From a candidate division BRC1 bacterium ADurb.Bin183 (lineage in GTDB: Bacteria; Sumerlaeota; Sumerlaeia; MWCT01): DNA of 64,000 bases. Below, piece after piece: positions 43,166 to 52,448 of the stretch (its first letter is position 1; each line of letters begins with the position of its first letter). The notes under the pieces are model-generated. The model saw nothing but the letters and a program-made list of their open reading frames with translations. It had not been told where the DNA came from and searched no databases. Both the position numbers and the translations under genes were made by a program. The stretch covers positions 124,001-188,000 of the forward strand of contig MWCT01000002.1 of assembly GCA_002070185.1 (NCBI GenBank), given 5' to 3'.

Positions 43166-44107
43166 TTATCTGCTCCCCTCGCCTTCATAATACACCCAGC
43201 GGCGGGAGGTTTTCATCACAAAAATCGTTGCCGCAAGAATCAACAAAAATAACAGCCATGCCATCGCCGAAGCATATCCCAGTTGAAAATCCAAAAAAGC
43301 CCTGTTGAAAAGATGCAGGGCATAAAAAAGCGTGGCATCTTGCGGTCCGCCCTGCGTCATCACAAACGCCTGCGTGAAATATTGGAAATAGCCGATAATC
43401 CCCATGATGAGGTTGAAAAGTAAAATGGGGCTTATCATCGGGAGTGTGACATGCCGGAACTTTGTGAAAATCCCCGCGCCGTCCACTTCCGCCGCTTCAT
43501 AGAGCTGGGGCGGAACTTCCTGCAATCCCGCCAAAAAGATAAGCATCCCGCCGCCCGCCTGCCACAATCCCATCAGTATCAATGCGGGTTTTGCCAGTTT
43601 TGGGTCAACCAGCCAGCCGACCATGTCAATCCCGAAAAGGCGCAAGGCGTGATTAATCAAACCATATTCGGGATTCAGCAGCCACATCCAAAGGACGCTC
43701 ACAGCAATCACAGGCGCAATAGATGGGAGGTAGAGAATTGTTCGATAGATGGATTGTCCGCGCACCTTCAAATCGAGCAGAATCGCAAGAAAAAGAGAAA
43801 AAGCCAGCGTAATCGGCATAGCAATCAGAACCATGTAAAAGGTGTTCACAAGCGCCCGCCAGAAGAGCGGGTCTTCCAAAAGCATAACTCTATAATTATC
43901 AACTCCCGCCCAAACAGGCGGCGAAAAGCCGTCGAATCGGCAGAAGCTCCAGTAAAATGAGGCGCAAATCGGATATAGGGTAAAGACAATCAAACCAATA
44001 AGCCATGGGGCAATAAAGAGCAAGCCGTTGCGCAGATTCCGCCGTTCGACCGGCGAGCGCGCCGTCTCCTGCCAATGTGCCAAAATAGAATATTGAGTTT
44101 TTTTCAT
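43166..44107 (-). CDS. Sugar ABC transporter permease (MalF type)
   Basis: A 313-residue inner-membrane subunit with six spans. It starts with a cytoplasmic tail, then GLLFIAPWLIGLIVFTLYPI typical of MalF/UgpA-type permeases. The EAA loop is ELYEAAEVDGAGIFTKFRHV, TLPMISPIL. It is the first gene of a permease-permease-glycosidase unit on the minus strand. Upstream lies a 418-bp spacer with an inverted repeat (44231-44256) that may carry the control region. Confidence 0.92.
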   Translation of the reverse strand: MKKTQYSILAHWQETARSPVERRNLRNGLLFIAPWLIGLIVFTLYPICASFYWSFCRFDGFSPPVWAGVDNYRVMLLEDPLFWRALVNTFYMVLIAMPITLAFSLFLAILLDLKVRGQSIYRTILYLPSIAPVIAVSVLWMWLLNPEYGLINHALRLFGIDMVGWLVDPKLAKPALILMGLWQAGGGMLIFLAGLQEVPPQLYEAAEVDGAGIFTKFRHVTLPMISPILLFNLIMGIIGYFQYFTQAFVMTQGGPQDATLFYALHLFNRAFLDFQLGYASAMAWLLFLLILAATIFVMKTSRRWVYYEGEGSR

Positions 44108-44525
44108 CGCAGCCCTAAATCCCTTTATAACATACAGTATTTTCTACGGGATGAATTTGGCGGACGGCAAGAATAATCAGCGTGTCCGTCGGAGTTTTTT
44201 TCGAGCATACCGCATTGACGAGCCCGTTTTGCGCCGATAAGCTGGACTTATGGCGCTTGCATAGGATGCCGAATCTACCAAAGCATCGTAATATGCGGCA
44301 TTCAAAACGGCGCGTCCAATCTCTCATCGGGAGCGCGCAAAATAATTATTTTTTTAATCTCGCAAAAGTATCAATATTCAGTTGACTTCCCGCCTCGGTT
44401 TTGTGGTAGAACGAAGGAGTTGGATGAATGGAATAACATAAAAAGTTAAATCATCTATTTGACTTTTTGGTTTTTTTAAGAATTAAAAAAAGAGATTGTA
44501 TATTTATTCGCATGAGGAAAGATTG
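44108..44525. other. 418-bp divergent intergenic region with an inverted repeat
   Basis: No convincing gene. It contains an imperfect 10-bp inverted repeat, GCGCCGATAAG (44231-44241) and CTTATGGCGC (44247-44256) with one unpaired G. It lies about 125 bp upstream of the permease start and could be an operator for the sugar operon. On the plus strand, TTAAGA (44476-44481) and TATATT (44499-44504), 17 bp apart, form a possible promoter for the NTPase gene at 44526. Nothing else recognisable. Confidence 0.35.
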
Positions 44526-45020
44526 ATGGTCGCCCAAATATACATGCTTATTGGAGATGTAAACAGCGGGAAGAGTTCCGTCCTTTCCAAATGGGTTGAT
44601 GAATACAAAGAAGAGGGGCGGCTGGTTGGCGGAGTTCTGGCACCGGCGCATTGGTTCAAAGGGGAGAAAGTCTATTATGATGCGGTAGATATAGAAACAG
44701 GGAAGCGCCATATTTTCGCCTCAACCAAACCGATATCGGAGGCGGAAACTTTTGGGCGTTTTTGGTTTTCAAAAAGAGGCAAGCAGCTGGCGGAGCGCGC
44801 CATAACGAAGATAAAAGAAAATTACGATGTGGGCATCGTGGACGAAATCGGTCCTTTGGAGCTGGAGGGAAAGGGGCTTGCCCGCGCCTTTAAAGCTGTT
44901 CTAACTCACCCGCCAAAAAAGTTGATTATATCTGTTCGCGAATCGCTTGTTGACGACGTGGTCAGCGCGTTTGGGCTGAACAGGTTCGAGAAGTTAAATG
45001 TTCTTTCTCAAAAGCCTTGA
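44526..45020 (+). CDS. THEP1-like nucleoside-triphosphatase
   Basis: A 164-residue soluble P-loop protein. Walker A is GDVNSGKSS at the N-terminus, Walker B VGIVDEIGPLELEG in the middle, and a late strand KLIISVRESLVDDVV. This is the pattern of the THEP1/DUF2478 NTPases, which hydrolyse NTPs but have no settled physiological role. ATG 44526 is chosen because GAGGA lies about eight bases upstream; the frame extends upstream without a better start. The gene stands alone and converges with the zinc-ribbon gene. Confidence 0.82.
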   Translation: MVAQIYMLIGDVNSGKSSVLSKWVDEYKEEGRLVGGVLAPAHWFKGEKVYYDAVDIETGKRHIFASTKPISEAETFGRFWFSKRGKQLAERAITKIKENYDVGIVDEIGPLELEGKGLARAFKAVLTHPPKKLIISVRESLVDDVVSAFGLNRFEKLNVLSQKP

Positions 45021-45035
45021 TAATCATGCGGCGGT

Positions 45036-45365
45036 TTAAAGCAATTGACCGCATTGGTCGCATCGGGTGGCTATTGCGACGTTGGGCGCGCCGCAGAAAG
45101 GGCAGATTTTGCCAGTGTCGCCCGATCTGAATGTGCGGAAGATTTTAAAAACTTTTGGCGCTGTGGCAGTCACAATATCCAGTTTGTTATCCTGCAATCC
45201 AGAAGTTTCTTCATCTTTTTGGTATGCAAATTCCACCAGATAAATAGCAAGGTCTGCGATATAATTAGGGAAATTGGGGTCATCCTTGTAGAGTTCTGTA
45301 TTCTTTTTCAGAATCTCCGCAATCTCATCGCGGGTGAATGATTTTTTTGCGCTCTGATAAGCCAT
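45036..45365 (-). CDS. Small zinc-ribbon protein
   Basis: A 109-residue soluble protein with a helical N-terminal part (SFTRDEIAEILKKNTELY, YIADLAIYLVEFAYQ) and a C-terminal zinc ribbon with two cysteine pairs, CPFCGAPN and CDQCGQLL. No signal or membrane span is present. I recognise no named family; such ribbons bind zinc and often nucleic acid or protein. It lies 29 bp downstream of folC on the same strand and is probably co-transcribed. ATG 45365 is preferred to the in-frame TTG two codons upstream. Confidence 0.72.
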   Translation of the reverse strand: MAYQSAKKSFTRDEIAEILKKNTELYKDDPNFPNYIADLAIYLVEFAYQKDEETSGLQDNKLDIVTATAPKVFKIFRTFRSGDTGKICPFCGAPNVAIATRCDQCGQLL

Positions 45366-45394
45366 AAGCAAATTTACACAAAAGCGATATTTTA

Positions 45395-46807
45395 TTATTC
45401 AACATTAATTGAAGTATCGTCCTTTTGGGTTTGCGTTGTCAAATCCAAAAATTTTTTTGCGGGGGCAATGTTGTATAAAGACCCGGCAACCACAATCATG
45501 TCATCATCTGAAACAAGCATCGCCGCCTGTTTGATTGCGCTTTCCAAAGATTTGCAAACCATTGCATCGGGGTTGTCTGGGTGAACGATTTCCGCCAAAC
45601 TTTCCGCCGGCAAGGCGCGGGGCGATGATGGAGCGAACAGAATAACTTTTTTGAGATGTTTATCTTTTTTTAATTCATTCCAAATCCCGCCGGCATTTTT
45701 CCCTTTCAGGATTCCGAGTATAAGGATTTTTTGACGTTTTGGAAAATACTGCTCAAGCGTTTTTCTAAGGGCGGCGGCGGAAAGCGGGCAATGGGCTCCG
45801 TCAATCACAACAAGAGGTTTTCTACATGAGATTTCAATCCGTCCGCGCCAATTGGTGTCTGCCAAACCGCCAACGGCTTTTTCCATCTCAAAATCCAAAA
45901 GCCCGTCAATCTTCAACTGGCGCAAGGCAGCAACTGCTGTGCGGGCGTTTTCCGCCTGATGCTCCCCTATCAAAGGAATAAAAACCTCAAAATCTCCCAT
46001 TGCATCCACATCAAAGGCAAGGCGTTGCCCTGATACGGCGCTTTCGGCATTTCTGGAATTATGCAATCCTTTTGGAATGAGAATTGCCTTCTGCTCGCTG
46101 CGAATAAGTTCCGCCTCTTGCGCGCGCGCGGCTGAAGTCAGAACGGGGATAATCCGATTTTGAAATTTTTGCAGTTGTTTGGAGATAACGCAGGGCGTGC
46201 GGAATTTTATGATACCGGCTTTTTCGCGCGCGATGTCGGCAATATCGTTTCCAAGGAGGTTGGTATGATCGAGCCCGAGCGCGGTGATGACGCAGAGAAT
46301 GGGGTTGAGGACATTGGTGGAATCGAGGCGTCCGCCAAGTCCTGTTTCGATAATCGCCACATCCACTTTTTCATCGTTAAAAAAAAGGAACGCCAGCGCG
46401 GTCAGCAGTTCAAAAACCGTTCGGTATCCTTTTAGGGGCGGTGTGTAAGATTGAGATTGGGCATCCCGCAAAAATTCGACGTATCGGACAAAACAGGACT
46501 CCGATATGGAATTGCCGTCTATGCGAAATCTTTCGCAATAGGAGGAAAGATGCGGCGAGGTGTAGAGTCCTGTATGCAACCCCGCTTTCAGGAGCGCCGC
46601 CTCCAGCATAGCCGCCACGGAGCCTTTGCCCTTTGTTCCGGCAATGTGAATCGCCGGAAACCCCTGTTGCGGATTGCCCAGCGAATCAAGGAATTCGAAA
46701 AACGAATCCAGTTTAAATGTCAGAGGGTCGTAGGCAAGCGTATCGAGTCTTCGCTCATAATTGATAAACTGCTCAAGGTAGCGTTCAACATCGCTGTAAG
46801 ACTTCAT
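45395..46807 (-). CDS. folC: Bifunctional folylpolyglutamate/dihydrofolate synthase
   Basis: A 470-residue Mur-ligase-fold enzyme that adds glutamate to dihydropteroate and to reduced folates with ATP. Motifs are the P-loop IHIAGTKGKGSVAAMLE, the substrate and omega-loop region YTSPHLSSYCERFRIDG, VAIIETGLGGRLDSTNVL, LDHTNLLGNDIADIAREKAGI and the C-terminal domain start VVIDGAHCPLSAAALR. The length is slightly above average. ATG 46807 follows GGGGATTTC; an in-frame TTG at 46831 is unlikely. It is followed by the zinc-ribbon gene and divergent from a lipoprotein gene. Confidence 0.93.
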   Translation of the reverse strand: MKSYSDVERYLEQFINYERRLDTLAYDPLTFKLDSFFEFLDSLGNPQQGFPAIHIAGTKGKGSVAAMLEAALLKAGLHTGLYTSPHLSSYCERFRIDGNSISESCFVRYVEFLRDAQSQSYTPPLKGYRTVFELLTALAFLFFNDEKVDVAIIETGLGGRLDSTNVLNPILCVITALGLDHTNLLGNDIADIAREKAGIIKFRTPCVISKQLQKFQNRIIPVLTSAARAQEAELIRSEQKAILIPKGLHNSRNAESAVSGQRLAFDVDAMGDFEVFIPLIGEHQAENARTAVAALRQLKIDGLLDFEMEKAVGGLADTNWRGRIEISCRKPLVVIDGAHCPLSAAALRKTLEQYFPKRQKILILGILKGKNAGGIWNELKKDKHLKKVILFAPSSPRALPAESLAEIVHPDNPDAMVCKSLESAIKQAAMLVSDDDMIVVAGSLYNIAPAKKFLDLTTQTQKDDTSINVE

Positions 46808-47024
46808 TCCGAAATCCCCATGCGCCGACAAATTGGGAAATTCCCTATTATGATGCCTGCCTTAACTGCAAGAAATATCAGCCGAATTTTATTATAATCG
46901 CCAAACAAAATTTATTTTTCATGAATCTTTATTGAATGTTGACAACAAACTATGGGGATTATATGAACTATCCAATTGCGTGTGAATTTTTAATTTTCCT
47001 CTATGGGAAAGGATGGTTTTTGTT

Positions 47025-47585
47025 ATGTTTTCGAACAAAATCGCCACGCGGGTTCTTATAGGAACTTTGCTGGCATTGTTGATGTTTGGATGCGGTTTTG
47101 CCAACAAACCCTTGCATTTGAAATATGATGCGGAGGGCAAACCTGTCATGACGAAACACTACCGCAAATATGTTGTCAGGGATTTTATAACCAAAGTCAA
47201 CACGATTGCTTATAAGAAAAACAATACCAGCGGACCTCATTTTCTGCTCTCGCCCATTCAAAAAGAGATTAAGGAGAAATACGGTCCGCCCAGTTATATC
47301 AGCCCCTCATGGCTTTCTCAGCGAGGGGATTACGTGATTGAATGGCTTTATTGGGAAAAGGGTTTAATGTTCCAGTTTGTCAATAGACAGCTTGTTTATG
47401 AGGGTTCTTTATCAGACAAGGAACGCGTGCTTGTCATGTATGGTTATCCCGATGATGCCAGAATTTATTTACTTGAGGGCGTTGGCGTAAGGGAAAATTT
47501 TTATTATTACACTATGTTTGGGACATCTCAAAAGACATTTAATTTCATGGATGGCAAAATTGTAGGGAATACGTCATTTCAATAA
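47025..47585 (+). CDS. Predicted lipoprotein of unknown function
   Basis: A 186-residue protein with a signal and lipobox (VLIGTLLALLMFGCG), so probably membrane-lipid anchored. The rest is Tyr- and Lys-rich with a short motif KYGPPSYISPSW, reminiscent of small outer-membrane assembly-type lipoproteins, then DYVIEWLYWEKGLMFQF. No domain is recognised with confidence. The start at 47025 has GGAAAGG at suitable distance; the ATG at 47013 abuts that site. A TPR lipoprotein gene follows after 48 bp. Confidence 0.72.
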   Translation: MFSNKIATRVLIGTLLALLMFGCGFANKPLHLKYDAEGKPVMTKHYRKYVVRDFITKVNTIAYKKNNTSGPHFLLSPIQKEIKEKYGPPSYISPSWLSQRGDYVIEWLYWEKGLMFQFVNRQLVYEGSLSDKERVLVMYGYPDDARIYLLEGVGVRENFYYYTMFGTSQKTFNFMDGKIVGNTSFQ

Positions 47586-47633
47586 GATAAGCGTTTGGAT
47601 TAATTCTATATTATTAAAAGGGCGGGGATGGTC

Positions 47634-48968
47634 ATGAAAAAATATGCCGCGACAATGTTTTCCCTTCTTTGGCTCTTGTGGTGCATTCTAACATCCGGCT
47701 GCTCCTTTTTGAATCCCAAAACGCCCGAGGAGACGCGGCGCGAGGCGATAGACCATTTTGGAAAGGGCTTGAAACTCGAAGAGGAAGGCAAATATCTTCT
47801 TGCTGTGGAGGAATTCCTTCAGGCGGAAGAGATTTCGCCCAGAGCGGCAATTTATTTTCACCTCGGCACTTGTTTTCTCCACCTTAATGAGCCAGACCGA
47901 GCAACCGCCTACCTTGAGAGGGCGGTGGAAATGGCGCCCGACTACAAAGAGGCAAAGGTTGAACTGGAGCGGGCGCGACTGGGTTCGCGAAAAATGGATC
48001 GAATGATTGCCGCCAAATCCGAACGCAGCACTCCAACGCCCCCTCCCCCTCTTGAAATTCAAACCCCAACGCCAACGCCTATAGCCGAACCAACCCGCCA
48101 AGCACCAACTCCCGAACCTTCCCCCGCCGAGCCCGTCCCAGCCGTTGCCAAGCCGTCCACCCCAGCGTCTGTTGAGCAAAAAATCGAGCCATCGGCGCAG
48201 CCAAAAACAGATGAACTCATACCCCTGCCATCCATTGACACCGCCAAATCCAAAGATGAAAAGAAGCCGGCGTCAAAGCCGCTCCCATCAATGGCAGAAG
48301 TTCAAAAATCCCTTTTCCCGAATTTATATGACGGCAAATCTGATGATGACGTCAGAGAAGACAAAGCCAAAACCGAGCGTTACATCGAGCGCAAAAAGAA
48401 AAGCGCCAGCGATTATGATTTCCACATGGATAAGGCGCGCCAGTATCAAGATGCGAAATTATATAATACTGCCATTCTTGAATATGTGGATGCCCTCAAG
48501 GCTGATCCCGATTCGCTGGACGCTATTTCAGAACTTGCGGAGATGTATCGCCTGACAAGGCGGCAGGAGCGCGCAAACAGGGTTTTTGCAAACGCAAAAA
48601 TAAACTTTCCGCAAAATCCAAAGTTTTTTCTCAAATGGGGAAATCTTTTTCTTTCTATGGAACGATTGAATGAGGCTGAGGAGAAATTCCGCGAAGCTCT
48701 TTATTATTCCCCCAATTACCCATCTGCGATGAATAACCTCGGCATTATTGAGATGCGCCGGAAGAACTACGAGCAGGCGGTGGGATATTTTGAATCAGTC
48801 TTATCGCAGGACTCCGGATTTACAAGCGCCCATCTGAATCTTGGGATTATTTACAGCGACCACTTGAAAAATCGGGCAAAAGCCATCGAGCATTTTGAGG
48901 CATACATCAAGGCTGGCGGCGAACGCTCCGATGAAGTCAAAAAATGGCTGAAAGCCCTCAAGCCGTAA
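47634..48968 (+). CDS. TPR-repeat lipoprotein
   Basis: A 444-residue exported protein with lipobox LTSGCSF near residue 20. An N-terminal TPR pair (about 40-115: AIDHFGKGLKLEEEGKYLLA, AIYFHLGTCFLHLNEPDRAT) is followed by a Pro/Thr/Glu-rich linker with repeated PTP motifs (about 130-190). A C-terminal TPR array (about 265-435: YNTAILEYVDALKADPDSLD, FFLKWGNLFLSMERLNEAEE, AMNNLGIIEMRRKNYEQAV) completes the protein. TPR lipoproteins usually assemble envelope machines such as secretins or pili. The partner here is unknown. GGCGGGGATGG precedes ATG 47634. It converges with the HtrA gene. Confidence 0.85.
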   Translation: MKKYAATMFSLLWLLWCILTSGCSFLNPKTPEETRREAIDHFGKGLKLEEEGKYLLAVEEFLQAEEISPRAAIYFHLGTCFLHLNEPDRATAYLERAVEMAPDYKEAKVELERARLGSRKMDRMIAAKSERSTPTPPPPLEIQTPTPTPIAEPTRQAPTPEPSPAEPVPAVAKPSTPASVEQKIEPSAQPKTDELIPLPSIDTAKSKDEKKPASKPLPSMAEVQKSLFPNLYDGKSDDDVREDKAKTERYIERKKKSASDYDFHMDKARQYQDAKLYNTAILEYVDALKADPDSLDAISELAEMYRLTRRQERANRVFANAKINFPQNPKFFLKWGNLFLSMERLNEAEEKFREALYYSPNYPSAMNNLGIIEMRRKNYEQAVGYFESVLSQDSGFTSAHLNLGIIYSDHLKNRAKAIEHFEAYIKAGGERSDEVKKWLKALKP

Positions 48969-48982
48969 AAGAATCCGAATCG

Positions 48983-50134
48983 CTATTTATATTCCTTAAC
49001 GATATATTTAAGTTTCAGGATTTTGCCATCGCGAAAGACTTCCAGTTCAAAGGAATCGCCCACCTGCAAGGCGCTGAAATACGCCATCAAATCCGCTGAA
49101 TTTCTGACCTCGCGACCATTTGCTTTTTTAATGATGTCGCCCACCTGCAACCCGCAGGCTTCCGCCGCGCCGCCTTTTTCCATTCTTCGCACAACAGAGC
49201 CGAATCTATCATTTGTTTTGAGAATCCTCATCAGATGCGGCGTCAAATTGACGCACTCAAAATCCCGCCAAAGCGGGCGGATTTGTCCATACTCCAGAAT
49301 CTCTTTGATAACCGATTTTATGCGGTTGATGGGTATGGCGAATCCGATGCCGTGAGAACCGCCCGAGCGCGACATGATGAAAGTGTTTACGCCAACGACC
49401 TCGCCGTTCATGTTAATCAAAGGTCCGCCGGAATTGCCGGGGTTGATGGCGGCATCCGTCTGAATCATGTTGGTATAAACGCGCATGTTATTCATATCCG
49501 GATTGAAGGAGCGGTTAACGGCGCTGATAACGCCCGCTGTCACGGTGGGGTGCGGGTCTTCTATAAGATTGCCAAAAGGGTTGCCCAGCGCAATCACTGA
49601 CTCTCCAATCATTATGTCATCGGAATTTCCAAGTTCCACATAAGGCAGATTGCCCACATCCTTGATTTTCAATACCGCCACATCCACGACTTTATCGGCA
49701 TCGAGAATATCCGCTTCCACCTCCCGCCCGTCGGTCAGCGTGACAATGACTTTCTGCGCCCCTTCAATCACGTGAAAATTGGTGACCACATGCCCTGCGG
49801 AATCAAGGATAAACCCAGAGCCGAGAAATGGGATTTTTTCTTCATAGGGATAAAGAATGAAGGGGTTGAAGAAATCATGCAGGGCGGGGTCGAGTTGGCG
49901 CATATAAGCCGTCCGAATGGCGCCGACGTTCACAACCGCGGGGCTGACTTTTTGCGCAACGTCAACGATGCGGGTTCGGCGGGATGAGGCGTCGCGCGTA
50001 TTTTCCTTTGCCTCCGCGTTTGCAATGAACCCCTTTTTTCCCGCATCCCTTTCCTGCCAGAAATTGGCGGAAACAAAAAAGAAAAGATTCGACACGGTTA
50101 TCAGACACAGGATTATCCACGACTTGCGCGACAT
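48983..50134 (-). CDS. HtrA/DegP-type trypsin-like protease with one PDZ domain
   Basis: A 383-residue periplasmic protein with an N-terminal anchor (IILCLITVSNLFFFVSA). The catalytic triad is visible: His in HVVTNFHVIEGAQ, Asp in ADKVVDVAVLKI and Ser in DAAINPGNSGGPLIN. A C-terminal PDZ domain (FGSVVRRMEKGGAAEACGLQ, VGDIIKKANGREV) follows. It should degrade misfolded envelope proteins, like DegS/DegQ-type enzymes with a single PDZ. It ends a minus-strand run of sixA, the pilin-like gene and this gene, with a 31-bp gap to the pilin-like gene. Confidence 0.93.
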   Translation of the reverse strand: MSRKSWIILCLITVSNLFFFVSANFWQERDAGKKGFIANAEAKENTRDASSRRTRIVDVAQKVSPAVVNVGAIRTAYMRQLDPALHDFFNPFILYPYEEKIPFLGSGFILDSAGHVVTNFHVIEGAQKVIVTLTDGREVEADILDADKVVDVAVLKIKDVGNLPYVELGNSDDIMIGESVIALGNPFGNLIEDPHPTVTAGVISAVNRSFNPDMNNMRVYTNMIQTDAAINPGNSGGPLINMNGEVVGVNTFIMSRSGGSHGIGFAIPINRIKSVIKEILEYGQIRPLWRDFECVNLTPHLMRILKTNDRFGSVVRRMEKGGAAEACGLQVGDIIKKANGREVRNSADLMAYFSALQVGDSFELEVFRDGKILKLKYIVKEYK

Positions 50135-50165
50135 AGCAGTCCCTTTCTTTTAAGCCTTCGGACAA

Positions 50166-50630
50166 TTATTGCCCGAGTTGTTTTTTGGCGCGTTCCAGAA
50201 TGGATGCGGCTGGAACCATCGGTTGGGATGGCGCAACAACGCTTTCTGCCCGGTTCGGGTCGCGGCGTTCTTGCATGGGCTCTTGCCCCGGCGGCGGGAA
50301 ATGAATCGGGCAGTAAACGTTGCCTTTATCGTCAATGATGTAATCCACATGGTCGGGACAACGCGGCACAGATATCTGCGCCCTGCGCAATTTTTCAATC
50401 GTCACAGCCTCGCCCGGATTGGAAATCGTCCATGAGATGATGGCTGTCCCAAGGGTCTGACGGTTGACTGCGCAGGCGGCATCCGAACTTTTATCAAGTT
50501 GCGTTTCCACATAAGTTTTCTGAGTCGCCTTATCCTTTGTGAAATAATGTCCCGCAAGGATCATAATAATCACCAGCGCCATGAGGATGCTTAAAAACAC
50601 AAATCCAGCTGATTTTCTGCGAGCGCACAT
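50166..50630 (-). CDS. Divergent pilin-like (minor pseudopilin-type) membrane protein
   Basis: A 154-residue protein with a short basic leader, then SAGFVFLSILMALVIIMILA. This looks like a prepilin helix after a Gly but with Ser in place of Glu5, as in GspK-like minor pseudopilins. The soluble part has the cysteine pattern seen in competence-type pilins: DAACAVNRQTLGTAIISWTI, GEAVTIEKLRRAQ, VPRCPDHVDYIIDDKGNVYC and PIHF. A Pro/Gln-rich tail follows. A pilus or secretion role is inferred. The alternative is a simple membrane-anchored protein. It lies between sixA and the HtrA gene on the same strand. Confidence 0.6.
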   Translation of the reverse strand: MCARRKSAGFVFLSILMALVIIMILAGHYFTKDKATQKTYVETQLDKSSDAACAVNRQTLGTAIISWTISNPGEAVTIEKLRRAQISVPRCPDHVDYIIDDKGNVYCPIHFPPPGQEPMQERRDPNRAESVVAPSQPMVPAASILERAKKQLGQ

Positions 50631-50719
50631 ATATAGCCTCTTTAATAAAAGAGTGAGTTCTCTTAAACTTAATGCAAGAATTATGCCGTTTAAGCGTCAG
50701 CGGAGGCAAGTAAAAAAAA

Positions 50720-51193
50720 TTAAAGAGTTAAATCGCTCAATAATTCCGGATATAAAAACCAGATCAGGCGCCAGCTGCCGAGACTTGTACCCAGACAAGC
50801 TATCCCGCCGGTGGGAAAAGTAATAAATTCATTATCTCGGTTACAGTTAAGAAGTTTACAGGTAAGTTTATCCACAAAGGGGAGGTGGCTCACTATCATA
50901 AGGTCGTCGCGCAGGGAAAGGATTTCTTCGATGATGGGGTCAACGGGGTCTTCTGGGTTCAGCCCGTCAATTGATTTGATTTCTTTTTGGGAATCCACGG
51001 CGGAGGAAAGGATTTCTGCGGTTTGTCGGGAGCGTTCCTTTCCGCTGTGCCAGATTTCCGCCACAGCGAGTTTGCGTGGTTTAAGAAACGCCGCCAGTTT
51101 TTCAATGTCGCGGCGACCATCTGAAGACAAAGGTCTTGCCGGATTTATAGATTTTGATAATGCATCTCCGTGGCGGACAACATAGAGTTTCAT
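50720..51193 (-). CDS. sixA: Phosphohistidine phosphatase SixA-like (histidine phosphatase superfamily)
   Basis: A 157-residue soluble enzyme. It starts MKLYVVRHGDA with the catalytic RHG, followed by RPLSSDGRRDIEKLA, WHSGKERSRQTAEIL with the second Arg, and a late His in MIVSHLPFVDKLTCKLL. This is the SixA subgroup, which removes phosphate from phosphohistidine in phosphorelay or PTS proteins. The target in this organism is unknown. It lies 182 bp downstream of fbaB on the same strand. Confidence 0.87.
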   Translation of the reverse strand: MKLYVVRHGDALSKSINPARPLSSDGRRDIEKLAAFLKPRKLAVAEIWHSGKERSRQTAEILSSAVDSQKEIKSIDGLNPEDPVDPIIEEILSLRDDLMIVSHLPFVDKLTCKLLNCNRDNEFITFPTGGIACLGTSLGSWRLIWFLYPELLSDLTL

Positions 51194-51374
51194 GGGACAA
51201 CCTCGAAAAAAAGTATAGCCGCAATCTTACAACTCTTGCGCCGATGGGCATCAAAATGTCGTCAATCCAGTCCCTTCAAAAACCGCATAAATCAAAGAGC
51301 AACCGTTGGATTTTTCATAACCGTTTCCCACGCTTTTTGGTTTGAATATTAATAGTTTGCCCGCAAGTCGGTTA

Positions 51375-52424
51375 TCAAGCCGCGCCGACTTCCTTGCACA
51401 GGTAAATATCCTGTATGAGGTGCATCAACGCGATGCCATCTTTCATCGGTTTCTGAAATGCCTTGCGACCGGTGATGAGTCCCATGCCGCCGGCGCGTTT
51501 GTTGATGACAGCGGTGCGGACAGCCTGCGCCATGTCGTTGGCGCCGGAGGCTCCGCCGGAGTTAATCAATCCCGCGCGTCCCATGAAGCAGTTCACCACC
51601 TGATAACGCGTCAGGTCAATAGGATTGTCCGAGGAAAGTTCCGAATAGACCTTGTCGTGCGTTTTGCCGAATTTAATGGCTTTATAACCGCCGTTGTTTT
51701 CCGGCTGCTTTTGCTTGATAATATCCGCTTCGATGGTAACGCCCAGATGATTCGCCTGACCGGTAAGGTCGGCGGCAAGGTGGTAATCTTTATCCGTCTT
51801 AAAGGCGGAATTGCGGAGGTAAGCCCAGAGGATGGTAACCAGCCCAAGGCTATGGGCATATTCAAAGCATCGGGAAATTTCCACAATTTGGCGGGAGCTT
51901 TCATTCGAGCCGTAATAAATCGTGGCGCCCACTGCAACCGCTCCCAATTTGAAAGCCTGATCCACGCTGGCAAAAAGGATCTGGTCATATTTATTAGGAT
52001 AGGTCAAAAATTCATTATGGTTGATTTTAACGATGAAGGGAATTCTGTGGGCATATTTGCGGGCGACACTGCCGAGCACGCCGAGCGTGGACGCCACGGC
52101 GTTGCAGCCGCCTTCTATCGCCAGTTTGATGATGTTTTCGGGGTCGAAGTATATCGGGTTGGGCGCAAAAGACGCGCCAGCCGAGTGTTCGATTCCCTGA
52201 TCCACCGGCAGGATTGAAAGATAACCCGTTCCCGCCAGACGCCCGTTATTGAAAATAGACTGCAAGTTGCGCAAGACCGCCGGCGGACGGTCAGAGGGGA
52301 TGCAAACGCGTTCCACAAAATCGGGACCCGGCAGATGCAACTGCTCCTTTTTAATCGTTTTGCACTCATGCTTAAGCAGAGAATCTGCTTCGCCGCCAAG
52401 ATATTCAGCGATTTTTTCAATCAT
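51375..52424 (-). CDS. fbaB: Class I fructose-bisphosphate aldolase (FbaB/DhnA type)
   Basis: A 349-residue metal-independent aldolase interconverting fructose-1,6-bisphosphate and the triose phosphates through a Schiff base. Close family landmarks are [20 protein letters not shown], the TIM-barrel strand [12 protein letters not shown], the lysine stretch [34 protein letters not shown] and [29 protein letters not shown] precedes the ATG. It starts 24 bp after the sodium:solute symporter gene and is probably co-transcribed with it, so central carbon flux and uptake are linked here. Confidence 0.94.
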   Translation of the reverse strand: MIEKIAEYLGGEADSLLKHECKTIKKEQLHLPGPDFVERVCIPSDRPPAVLRNLQSIFNNGRLAGTGYLSILPVDQGIEHSAGASFAPNPIYFDPENIIKLAIEGGCNAVASTLGVLGSVARKYAHRIPFIVKINHNEFLTYPNKYDQILFASVDQAFKLGAVAVGATIYYGSNESSRQIVEISRCFEYAHSLGLVTILWAYLRNSAFKTDKDYHLAADLTGQANHLGVTIEADIIKQKQPENNGGYKAIKFGKTHDKVYSELSSDNPIDLTRYQVVNCFMGRAGLINSGGASGANDMAQAVRTAVINKRAGGMGLITGRKAFQKPMKDGIALMHLIQDIYLCKEVGAA

Positions 52425-52448
52425 AACAACCTTCCTCCTTCAAATATT

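Noticed and set aside
44115-44327. Small minus-strand frame (70 codons) upstream of the sugar permeases
   Set aside because: No ribosome site, no motif, and it runs through the inverted repeat. Treated as non-coding spacer.
47985-48260. PTP-rich repetitive stretch in the TPR lipoprotein
   Set aside because: It is a low-complexity protein linker, not a DNA repeat array or CRISPR.
51342-52217. Plus-strand open frame of 291 codons antisense to fbaB
   Set aside because: It is the mirror of a strongly conserved aldolase, has no ribosome site and no recognisable domain.
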